From: Dicaeum eximium
Taxonomy: Eukaryota > Chordata > Aves > Passeriformes > Dicaeidae
Assembly (NCBI GenBank): GCA_013396995.1
Contig: VWZP01002413.1
Coordinates: 186,001 to 250,000 of the forward strand
Direction of reading: 5' to 3'
DNA: 64,000 nucleotides
The notes below the pieces were generated by a model. It saw nothing but the letters and a program-made list of their open reading frames with translations. It was not told the DNA's origin and ran no database searches. A program made the position numbers and the translations under genes. This document shows positions 1 through 9,700 of this stretch, one piece after another. Each line of letters begins with the position of its first letter. Within the stretch, counting starts at the first letter, position 1.

Positions 1-1251
1 ATCACTCACATAAGTCAGCAGTCACACTGATCCTTAAAAAATACCTGCAGGCATTGCTAAATGTCTTGGCCACTGCCAAAGATTTACCCCTTCCAGTGAG
101 GATATTGAAAACAGCCTCCTGCAGTGTGATGGAACCCAAATGATACAACACTGTCTGCAGTGCCTGTAGCTAGAGACAGTAAATGTGCAGTCTCAAAAAT
201 AAGCAGAATGGGCAAATGCTTTTATCATGGATAAAACCTCAGCTCACTCCAGCCATCATGTTATGTGGGAAAGGTGAACATGTACAGCCTCCAGCCAGAG
301 CAAGTTATGAGCCTTTTGCTCTTTACATATAGATGTGTCTGTGTATATATCTATCTATATCTGTATCTATATCTATCTACATAATCTATATCTATGTCTA
401 TATCTATATATCTTTTCACACACTCACAGATATATACATATACAGCATATACATAGGTGCTTCACTGAAGAAAACTCTAGTTAAGTAAAGAATTTCACTG
501 ACCTATGTCTCTCCAAGCAAATCTATATCAACTCTTGTTCCTGCCTTGATTGATGCCAGCTGGTATCAATCAGCTCCTCCTTAGATTGGGTGCTGCCCTG
601 TACCCTGGGGATGCACAGAGAGAGTTATCCAAAAAGCCTTATGGATTCAATCTTCTCACTGCAATGATTTCCTGACTGCCATCTGCATATTCTGCAGTTC
701 ACTGCATTTCAGTGTAACTGGGCTAGCTGTTCTGCAGGAAAAGACAGGGAAGAGAAGGCAACTCTATGCAAGGAGACAAAATCAAGAGCACTAACTGCAG
801 CAAATGAAACAGTCATATCTCTGGAATCATAAGTGCCACGTTTTTTGAAAATAGTACATTACATAGATAAAAAGGTCACAAATTAAAAGACAGTTATCTT
901 TCTCAGTTGTTACTTATAAGAGTAACTCAATTTTCAGGCTGGCTAGTGGTATCAATTCAGTGACATAATGCCAAGCTTCTGCATAAGTGAGGAAATAAAC
1001 ACAACAATAAAAATGATAAATGAGAGAGAATAAAAATTCTGACAGCATTACTACATTCCCAGAAACAGCTCGTACCATGCAGTGGAGTTGGGATGTCACA
1101 TCTCATCCTGTTTCTTCAATCCGTCACTGAACAAAACTCCAAAAGGCCACCAAAGGCCGCCTAAACTACTCATTGTCTTTTTCCAGTCATATTTCATATG
1201 AAGAGAGTGCCTGAGAGATTTTATAACATTATTTTTCCCCTTCTGTTTCAG
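1..1251. other. Sequence upstream of METTL21C coding exon 1
   Basis: No coding exon recognised. It contains a (TCTATA)-type simple repeat at about 341-412. A METTL21C 5' untranslated exon or promoter is expected here or further left, but I cannot place it. Confidence 0.4.
341..412. repeat. TCTATA/TATC microsatellite
   Basis: About 70 bp made of imperfect tctata, tatc and tgta units. Confidence 0.85.
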
Positions 1252-1261
1252 CTCTTTTGCC

Positions 1262-1403
1262 ATGATCTCTGCACAGCAGCCACCATTCCCCAACAAAATT
1301 CAAAGGACAATGGACTGCCAATCTGCAGAAGAAGAAACCTGTGAAGAGCAGTATGACTCTGAAAACTGCACTTGCAGCTCCGAGCATGCAAAATCTGATA
1401 CAG
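1262..1403 (+). CDS. METTL21C: METTL21C coding exon 1 (residues 1-47 plus one base)
   Basis: The ATG at 1262 sits in a gccATGa context, ten bases after a strong acceptor (long pyrimidine tract then cag ending at 1251), so the mRNA exon probably starts at 1252 with an untranslated exon further upstream. It encodes an acidic, Cys-containing, poorly conserved N-terminus. It ends GATACAG before a weak GTTTAA donor. The leftover G joins CC of the next exon to make Ala48. Support is the phase match, the SAQQP match to human and the total protein length. Confidence 0.72.
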
Positions 1404-4400
1404 GTTTAATCCCATTTGAATACTGCAATTGCTATGGCATGCTAGCATATCATACTTTGATTTTTGTCAATCTTCAAATAGTAGATGCCATCACGCAACT
1501 TTTCCTTTGATATCCCATTTTCCCCATTATTCCCCCTTATGTTTGCATATATTATCAGATCAAATCTACAAGAAATACCCCTCTGTCTCCATAATTAAGA
1601 AATTTATTTAAAAAGATCTCTGGATTTTATTCAGACATCTAAGAGCTATTTCTCAATTACAATCTCTCTGTGGTTATAATATTCATTGATTGGGCTGGCA
1701 CTGTTGAAGCTGTGGTATTACAGATTTCAACAGGCTAAACTGCTCTAACAGCTACTAAGGATTCCAGGCAGGCATCAGTTAAAATCCCTGCAATCCAGAG
1801 CAAATTCTTCCCTTGCAATTAATTCTAGGCATATCCTTGCAAAAGTTCAGTCATTCAGAATAATGTTCTTGTTTTCAGTGAGATCAGATGGAACAGCCTC
1901 AGCACAGACCTGAAAAACCTCAGCCATGAGCCTCCTTCCTATGATGAGATACCCTAGGACAACTGTAGCACTGACTTGCTGAACTACATTGTGTATGACA
2001 ACATAAAAAGCATCTTACAACCCTCTTTCTGTGGAAGGATGCTTAAAAAACAACCATTAAGAAAGGGTTAGGTTTTCTTCAATGTAGGATGTAAATCCTA
2101 AATCCTTATTAAAAAGCAGCTTGTTATTCTATAGCTGCTGGCCTCACAAACAAAATTTACAGCACAAACACCAACATACAAGATAACTTGGTCCTAAAAG
2201 TCTTTTAGCTGTTATTAGCAGAGTTTTATATTTGAATTGGTAGCTTTTCCTAAAAGGCTCATTTCTATCTCTAAATTGCTCATGTGAATACCTAGAATGG
2301 CAGGAAATTACCACTGTTCCTTTCACTCCCTGGCCACCCAGACTGTCTGGTTTTGGACAGCAACTAATCTTCACTGAAGGGGTGGTCAGGCATTGGAACA
2401 GGCTGCTCAAGGAGGTGGTAAAATCACCACTCACCAGAAGTGTTCAAAAGATGTGTAGGTGTGGCATCTGGGGACATGTTTTAACGATTAACATAGTGCT
2501 GGGTTGCTTAATGGTTGGATTTGATGATCTTCCATATCTTTCCCAACCTTAACAATTTTATGATTCAAGACAACGTCCTGAGAGCTTTTCTAGTCCATGT
2601 GTCCACATACTGTTTTTGTAAAATACTTTTTACTCTTTAACAACTTGCACAAACACCCATGAAATTTCAACTTTTCTCTCACAGCCTTACCAGTAACTCT
2701 TAAAATACTGCAGAACTGGGTTCCTAGAGTTTCACACTACTTTGATAAGGAGCACTATACGTATGTTGGCCACCAGATTGTCATTCAGGAGTCCATAGAA
2801 CACTTTGGAGCCGTGGTATGGCCAGGGGTAAGTACAAAAGACCACATGCAGAAAGCTCACGTGACACAAGAGCAAACCAGGACAGCAGCACACAAATAGT
2901 AAGGAAGCTTTCTTAGATGACACTTCTGACAATAGAAGTTTCCCTATGCAGAATGAAGTCCTTCAGCAGAAAGCTCTGCCTTAGGGTAATTTGCCAGTTC
3001 ATGCCAAAAGGACTAAGCACCAAAGCATTTGTACATTGAATGTAGGGATTGAAAAAAATTCAGTAAGGGAACTCAGGAAGAAACATTCAGCTTCCTCCAT
3101 GCTTCCAATCAGTCACTGTTGGGAAGTAAATAATCAGCAGTACAAAAAGGGGGCTGAAAAAGAAAACTATGAGAGACTAAATAAATAAAGGATATCATAA
3201 TGATTAAATATACTTCTTTTAAAGAAAAGGCTGGAACAGTTTCATTACAGTATGGAAAATCATACTTGTAAGCAGTTCCTCAGTCTCTGCTTCTCCTACT
3301 CTTAAAACCAGAATTTTATGTAGACTAAGAAAACTGCCTTTGAGGGAAGAGTCAACTGATAAAGACAAGAAAATTAGGATTTCAGAATTTTTCAGATCCA
3401 CATTTATTTAAAAAGCTCACAAGAAAATGGCAGACAATTTCAAAACAATAGAGAGCGAGCATATGGGTGGGTGAAACAGTATCTTATTTTGAAATGTCAG
3501 ATCATCAATTCGCACATTAATCAAGTGTCAGAATGCAGATGGTAAAACTCTCCAAGAAAATTGAGAGGTTGCACAAATTGGACCGGTGATTCATTAGCTG
3601 TCAGCTTTCCCAGAGCAGGTAGACAGGGTTGCATTATGAAGAGCACAAGAGTTAAAACAGTAACACAATTCTAAAGAAGAGAAGCAAAAGGGGGAAGACG
3701 GTTTCTTTGGCATCAGTTTATGTTGTTAATAAACAGCCCACTTATATTCTACTGATAAAATCTTTACAAAGGCCTGATAGTATTTTCATACAGTGCTGTT
3801 TTGTTTATTTCAAAGGTTATACTATTACCAATAAACAAATGTCAAGTTCGTAAATAATCAATTTTTAATATTTTCTTTGCTAAAAAAATTGAAACAAAAA
3901 AAAAGCTTTTTAAAAAATCTCTGCTGAAGCCCAAATTTACTTTATGATAGTGGTAGCATAACATTTATGATATTAAAACAGAACATTACTTCCTACATAT
4001 TGTTAAACTTTGCTGTTCTGACTGCATGGTTCACATCTTAACACTGCCTATCCTTGTGCGTCCCTTCCAACTCAGCTTATTCTGTGATTCTGTCTTGAGC
4101 TGTCAGAGGACTCATGTAGAAGTGTGTAGTAAATCCATATCACATGAACTTAAAACTAAAAATAAACTGGTTTAGGGTTTTTTTTTAAATATAAAAAAAC
4201 CAGGATACATCACAATTCTTCCCATCTTACATTTTTGTTAGATCCTTCAGTGTTTCTCATTATACTAAAAAAACACAACACCCTTGTATAAAAACATCTA
4301 ATGAATTTTTGTGCAACTTAGCTGTTACCCTCTTATGGATATGTGTTAACCATTTCAGGCACTGGCTTTATCTCAATATCTGGAATCAAATCAAGAACAA

Positions 4401-5440
4401 TTCAACCTCAAAGACAAAAAAGTTTTGGAAATTGGTGCTGGAACAGGCTTGCTTTCCATTGTGGCCTGTATCTTAGGTTGGTAAATTTGTATTTCCTTTT
4501 GGATTTCTAGTGAACGATGATCTAGCTCTGCCATTGTCACTTTAAGGCAATGAAACAGGAGCTGAAGTAAACTTTGTCACTGTGGTTTTGTTTTTTTTTT
4601 TAATGAAAATTATTGTAAAATACTGTTTTGTTAACTAAACTACCCTAGTTATTGGGGAGGGGGAGCCTGGACCAGTTATGTAGATAAAGCTTCCTACATA
4701 CCTACACTGTAGTTCAACTACATACCTATGACTTTTGCCCTGTCTCAAGTGGAAAGATGAGAGGAAACAGCCCTAAGTAATTCCAGGGGAGTTCAGATTT
4801 GATATTAGAATGTATTTTTTTAATTTTACAGAAAGGGTGGTTAGGTACCCTTGGAATAAGTTAACCAGGAAGGTGGTAGAGTCACTGTCTCTGGAAGCAT
4901 CCAAGAGGCATCTGGATGTGGCACTTGGGGATATGGTTTAGGGGCGATTATGGTAGTGCTGGGTTCATGGCTGGACAGATTATTTTGAAGGTCTCTTCCA
5001 ACCTTAGTGATTCTGTGAATTGAAACAAACTCATGTTTTCTTTAGGAGCTCATGTAACAGCTACTGATTTGCCTGAAGTCCTTGAAAATCTCTCATATAA
5101 TATTTCAAGAAATACACAGAACTTGAATATGCACAAACCTGAAGTGAGAAAACTGGTATGGGGAGAAGGCCTCAATGAAGACTTTCCTGTATCAACTTAC
5201 CATTATGATTTCATACTGGCAACTGATGTTGTGTACCATCATGGAGCTCTGGACCCCCTGCTAGCAACAATGGTGTACTTTTGTAAGCCAGGAACAGTAT
5301 TATTATGGGCAAACAAATTCAGATTCAGTACAGACTACGAATTTTTAGAAAAAGTTTGCGATATATTTAACACAACCATTCTAGCAGAATTTCCAGAATC
5401 AAATGTCAAGCTGCTTAAAGCCACAGTAAGAAAGAATTGA
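1262..5440 (+). CDS. METTL21C: METTL21C, protein-lysine methyltransferase (4 coding exons)
   Basis: Coding exons join(1262..1403, 2685..2827, 4359..4476, 5046..5440) total 798 nt and encode 265 residues plus stop; I recall 264 for human METTL21C. Splice phases (1, 0, 1) agree at all three junctions. Seven-beta-strand SAM-dependent methyltransferase motifs are visible: motif I EIGAGTG at residues 119-125, the post-I acidic motif ATDLP at 140-144, and the family DxxY motif DVVY at 195-198. The C-terminal part carries the METTL21C-type stretch PGTVLLWANKFRFSTDYEFL, which separates it from METTL21E as I remember that paralogue. The N-terminus shares only SAQQP with the human protein, so exon 1 is less certain than the rest. 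Family knowledge: cytosolic or nuclear lysine methyltransferase enriched in skeletal muscle; VCP and alanyl-tRNA synthetase are reported substrates. It lies tail to tail with TPP2, as in other vertebrates. Confidence 0.9.
2374..2567 (+). repeat. CR1 LINE 3' fragment
   Basis: It matches the 3' part of avian CR1 from memory: ggaacaggctgctcaaggag, then tgtggcatctggggacatg, ggttggatttgatgatctt, and a degraded ccaacctt...atgattc end. It lies in METTL21C intron 1 and is diverged. Confidence 0.85.
2685..2827 (+). CDS. METTL21C: METTL21C coding exon 2 (residues 48-95)
   Basis: The acceptor is ctctcacag ending at 2684 and the donor is GTAAGT at 2828. It encodes the conserved entry to the methyltransferase fold: an EHY motif, IVIQESIEHFGAVVWPG at the end, and phase 0 at the donor, as expected for the family. 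Confidence 0.92.
4060..4093 (+). repeat. Short CR1 3' tail remnant
   Basis: gtcccttccaactcagc followed by attctgtgattctg looks like the terminal piece of CR1, but it is only 34 bp. Confidence 0.45.
4359..4476 (+). CDS. METTL21C: METTL21C coding exon 3, SAM motif I (residues 96-134 plus one base)
   Basis: The acceptor is catttcag ending at 4358. The exon contains the SAM-binding glycine-rich loop EIGAGTG and the following helix LLSIVACIL. The donor GTTGGT at 4477 is weak but is the only one keeping phase with the next exon (G|GA = Gly135). Confidence 0.9.
4831..5020 (+). repeat. CR1 LINE 3' fragment next to METTL21C last exon
   Basis: It shows the CR1 3' order: aaggtggtagagtcactg, ctggatgtggcacttgggga, tcttccaaccttagtgattctgtga. 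It ends 25 bp before the acceptor-exon boundary at 5046. Confidence 0.9.
5046..5440 (+). CDS. METTL21C: METTL21C last coding exon (residues 135-265 and stop)
   Basis: The acceptor is tttctttag ending at 5045, followed by an open frame to TGA at 5438-5440. It encodes the post-I motif, the VWGE strand, DVVYHH and the C-terminal beta-hairpin region. A CR1 fragment ends only 25 bp before this exon. Confidence 0.95.
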
Positions 5441-5887
5441 AGAGAAAATTATTACTGATCTTCATTTAGTGGCAGCACCTCACAGATTGGAATGCTTTCC
5501 AAGGTTATGTTGCACCTTCTGTGCATTTATGGTTGTAAAGTTGCAGTTGCATCTAAGTTTTGCATTGCAAGTATAAAAAAAAAACCCAGCAAGGCAAAAG
5601 ATATAGCAGTTTGTCTCTGGTCGATAAGACCTGTTCAAACTGACCAACTCCCCTCCACTGAAGGAGCAATGTTAGTAAGAAGGCTTTAACAAAAAGCATT
5701 GATCTTCTGGGCTGCACTGAAACTCTGCTGTTTGTAAGCTGCATTCTTTCAGCAAATTTTATTTAGGTACTCATCCAGAAACCAATACCATTTTTAGCTT
5801 CAGTATTTTTATTCATTATAAAAATCTTAAAGTATCAGAGTGAACATGGTGGTTTTTTTCAGTTTTTTTCATCTTCAACTTTGCGCA

Positions 5888-5893
5888 TTTATT
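5888..5893 (-). promoter_or_regulatory. AATAAA poly(A) signal candidate for TPP2
   Basis: It reads AATAAA on the - strand and is the first canonical hexamer about 726 bases after the TPP2 stop. Further copies lie at 5808-5813 and 5758-5763. ATTAAA variants closer to the stop (about 6507-6513 and 6594-6599) are alternatives that would give a short 3' UTR. Confidence 0.45.
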
Positions 5894-5919
5894 CTGCTGT
5901 GTTTTATATTTTTGACATT

Positions 5920-5925
5920 AATAAA
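5920..5925 (+). promoter_or_regulatory. AATAAA poly(A) signal for METTL21C
   Basis: It is the first canonical hexamer on the + strand after the METTL21C stop, 480 bases downstream. Confidence 0.6.
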
Positions 5926-6618
5926 CATCTATGTATAGCTTTACAGTATCTGATCAACATGTAACTGTCTGGCACTTTTATATATTTAACAGCCTGTCCT
6001 GATACTCAGCTTCACCAGGATTTCTTAGTTTGCCTGACATCACTCCAAAATGAAGAGTTTTGAAAATTTACAAGAGTACCTATGCATCAGCAATTCCGAG
6101 AAACATTGTAACCAGTTTGAGAGGTTGAATTTTTCTTAAAAACATTAAATGTAAACTCTTGCAAACAATACAGGTGTCCATTATTTTCATCTAATAAGTA
6201 AGATTTTAGCTACTCTTGAAGTAGCTTTAAGGCCTTCATACAATTGAAATTAAGATCAAACATGTTAAAATTCAGTGTACCATAAAAAATACAGAACTTT
6301 TACAGGCTTGCAGTTAAAAGTAACAGTTCAGAACATAACATGCATGCAGTAATTCCTTCCAAACTAATTCCAAATCCTTGATGTTGGCAGTTCTGGCACA
6401 TCCATTGCCAGCAATGGGATGCACAATAAGGAAACTCCCTGATGACATGAGTTAGGTTAACAGGTATTAAGCCGTACCCAGGTGCCTTTACTGATAAATA
6501 CACACAATTTAATAATCAGCATTCAGTAATGAAAACATGCGTTCGAATAAAAAGTCAAACTTCTCTTTCCCTATCCTGTCCCATATAAAATCATTTTAAT
6601 TTTACAATTGTTGATTCT

Positions 6619-6708
6619 CTAGAATACACAATAATCAGGTGGATACATGACAGGAAGCCAATTTGCAGTGAAATTTGCACAATGAGTCCATCCGAGCAAC
6701 TTCATTAG
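6619..6708 (-). CDS. TPP2: TPP2 exon 30, C-terminus and stop (residues 1234-1262)
   Basis: It encodes LMKLLGWTHCANFTANWLPV and ends MYPPDYCVF followed by TAG at 6621-6619. The acceptor is cccttcag. Confidence 0.96.
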   Translation of the reverse strand, partial: LMKLLGWTHCANFTANWLPVMYPPDYCVF

Positions 6709-9700
6709 CTGAAGGGAAAAAGCACACATTAAAAAAAAGAGTTTTACTCTTTTTAACATCTAAATCTAAACAAACACTGCACTGATATCAACACTTGACT
6801 AAAAATGTCCATAATCAGAAAGACAACAGATTGGAGATCTGGTAAGCTTTGAATTCCTCAGTCCTGAAAGGGGGACCCCTCCTCCCCACTCTATATGATC
6901 CATATTCTTTCAATGTGATGCACGAGAATTTAATCTTAGGAATTCCCATTAATTCTCCATTAAATTCTATGAGCAGTAGTTATGGTTAATAACAGTAAAA
7001 AACCCCCAGTGGTTAATCAGCATCATAAGGGGATTTTTATGCAGATATTTTTGATATATGGAGACTAAGTTGTTATATATATATATCTGATATAGAGACT
7101 AAGTTGTCTCTACTTCCTTTATGCCTCCAAAGTAAGTTTCAAAAAGTAAATCTGCTAAAAACAACAGTTACTCACAAACAAGTTATTCTAGAAAAAGGAA
7201 GGGAAAAAAATCATTGTTTAAAATGAAGGCTGAGTTACAAAACCTGGATAATATTAAAATATTACATTTAGTGCTTTCTAAAATGAGAAGAGTACAAAAA
7301 AATTCCAGAAGACTTGTATCTTACTTCTGATAGCTTATGCATCATGAACACAGCCTCATTACTTGACCAAGCACCCCTTACCTGAATACAATTTTTTAAG
7401 TTGTCCTTTGTTGGCTTTTCTTCTGCAAGTTTTGTGGCAAACTTGAGCCCTCTTCCATACATTTTATTTACCAATGCATGCTTATAGGCAAAAGTCAAAA
7501 CCTACAATGCAAATTAAAAAAACCAAAGCAAATCAGGTATTTTAATATCTTACAAGGTTTAACAAGTAAGATCAAATTCTGTTCAGGTAGCAGAAGTGAT
7601 TCAAAGTAAAACATTTACATGAGATATTTGCAGTATAACAGATGATTCGCAGCAGTAGTCAAAAACAAACTTCCTAGAGACTATTTCTGACTTCACAAAC
7701 ATATTTGACTTCAGAACTTATGTAACACAGATGTCACTATTTTAATTTTTTGTCACATTTCTAGTTTCTTTGGATTTTCATTCTCTACAGGCAACTGTAA
7801 AGCATATTAAAAAGATAATTAAAGAATCACCAACCAGGTATATTTTTGACCCAGAGAAGCAAAAACTAAATTGAGAATTTTAATTCCTAGGTAGTAACAA
7901 ACTTACTGCAGAAACAAGTATGAATGTACACAGTGAATGATATAGACAGACAAAGACAGAGAAATGTACATAATTATAAACAAGCAATGAAGACAGGTAA
8001 GCATGAAGACTAGCCTCAGGTTTTAGGTCAGCTCCTCATTATTGGTAATTTTTTAAGAAGAGATTATAAAAAGCTCCTTCTTGATAATATTATTTCTAAA
8101 AAGTCCTCTTACAGTCCTTACCAATGCAGTACCTAAGACCTAATGTAAAATAAATTTAGGTTCTTAACACCCAAACACTGACAGCATTGAGGGTGTTGCA
8201 AGATGGTTCAAACCATTTCACCAGCTGCAGCACTAGGAATTAGAGCAATCAAGACACTTTTATATATTCCCTTTGGAACACTCACAGTAAACAAGAGTTT
8301 TTTGGTTTTTTTTTTACTGAAGAGTGACATGGCAGTAAAGTTGGTGAACATGGTGGTGTGTCTGTTGTTGGCAGTGTTTATGAAATCTTTTATTGGAGCT
8401 TGCTATTCATTTCTCCTCATTCATTACAACATTTTTCCTTTGCTCCGACTCCACAATAAAGGTTGAAGATTTTCCACTTAAAATATCCCATTAAGAAAAG
8501 ATAACAGAAACCCCTCAAGCATGTTCAGAAATACATTTTGCATTACAGAAAAAAAATTTAAATATTTCTCAACAATATAAACATTAAGGAACAGGATATC
8601 TGAATCTTGCAAGGAGTGAAGAACCTAGTCTAGTTTTAGCAACCTGAACACTTCCATTTAATGTTAATCACATGCACAAGTCTTTGCAGGATCAATAAAT
8701 AGTTAAAATATAAAAAAGAAATAATTAAGCAAGTCAAGGTATAATTTTAAAGCTTCGAGATACTATGCCAAAGTACTCAAGAGTTGCTCATTCTTCTGTC
8801 TTCAAATAGTTATTTTGCTGTGTTGAAATATTCACTTAAGCTGTTGTAGTTTACAACACACACATATATGCAACAATGAGCATACAGCACCATTCACATA
8901 TACAGTTTTCCAAATATTGCTATTGGAAAAATATTCTGCATGCTGCAATCTCAATCCAATTATTTTGGATATTTTCCTAAAGCAAAACACATTAGCAAAC
9001 ATTTCTGAATAACTGCTCAGTGGATCTATTAGCAGACTTAGTTGGCTAAACTAAACTTAAAAAATAAAAATTCTCTTCTGTTAAAGATGATAGAACCACA
9101 AAACAAAAAAACAAACAAAAAAATAAAATGAAAAATGCATTGGAGCTCTCAGCAAATATAACATTTCAGAGCCTAACCAGAAATAATGTCACTGCTCTAT
9201 GAAGAAAGCTCTTACCTGACCCTGTAAGTTTTGAATGGTTATTGAACATCAGTGATAAAGGCAGGAGGAAAGCCACTTGACAGCATTTCTTTCGTAACAG
9301 GGCTTCCTAGAGTTTTTGTGGCAAGAAAACAAAGCATTTTACGAAATACCCTTGCTCCGGCCAAATAAAAGGTTGGGTATTTCTAAATGAGAAAAAGGTT
9401 CTCTGCTGAACCAAAGGTTGAAAACAATGCTCTCCAAGAGCTCTTGACATAAGACAATAATTTCTGTCTTAGTGTTTGGGGAAAAAAACCCCAATCAACT
9501 GTACACAAGTTCAGCAAAACTACCAATAATTCACTTCAGAGGTTACGAACAATCCACGAGTTGCTTTAAAGTCAGAATTTGTTTACAAACAAAAGATGTT
9601 AGATAAGAAATAACTACAACTTGTACACATATTAGCCAAATTAAGCCTTATAGATAAAATACCTTAATAAGCAAGCTTAATAAGATAACAGAAATAAATA

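Larger units (their letters stand above)
5441..5945 (+). other. METTL21C: METTL21C 3' UTR (inferred)
   Basis: This is non-coding sequence after the METTL21C stop. The first AATAAA downstream is at 5920-5925, so cleavage is expected about 10-25 bases later. The end coordinate is an estimate. Confidence 0.6.
5870..6618 (-). other. TPP2: TPP2 3' UTR (inferred extent)
   Basis: This is non-coding sequence after the TPP2 stop down to just past the first - strand AATAAA (5888-5893). No other gene or repeat is seen in it. The lower bound is an estimate. Confidence 0.5.

Noticed and set aside
1262..5440. Assignment of the + strand gene to METTL21E
   Set aside because: The C-terminal half (DVVYHH, PGTVLLWANKFRFSTDYEFL) fits METTL21C better than what I recall of METTL21E, and the length matches METTL21C. 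A second paralogue was looked for in 1-1250 and not seen.
5492..5744. Open frames in the convergent 3' region
   Set aside because: Short, overlapping on both strands, in the METTL21C 3' UTR, and interrupted by poly(A)-derived lysines.
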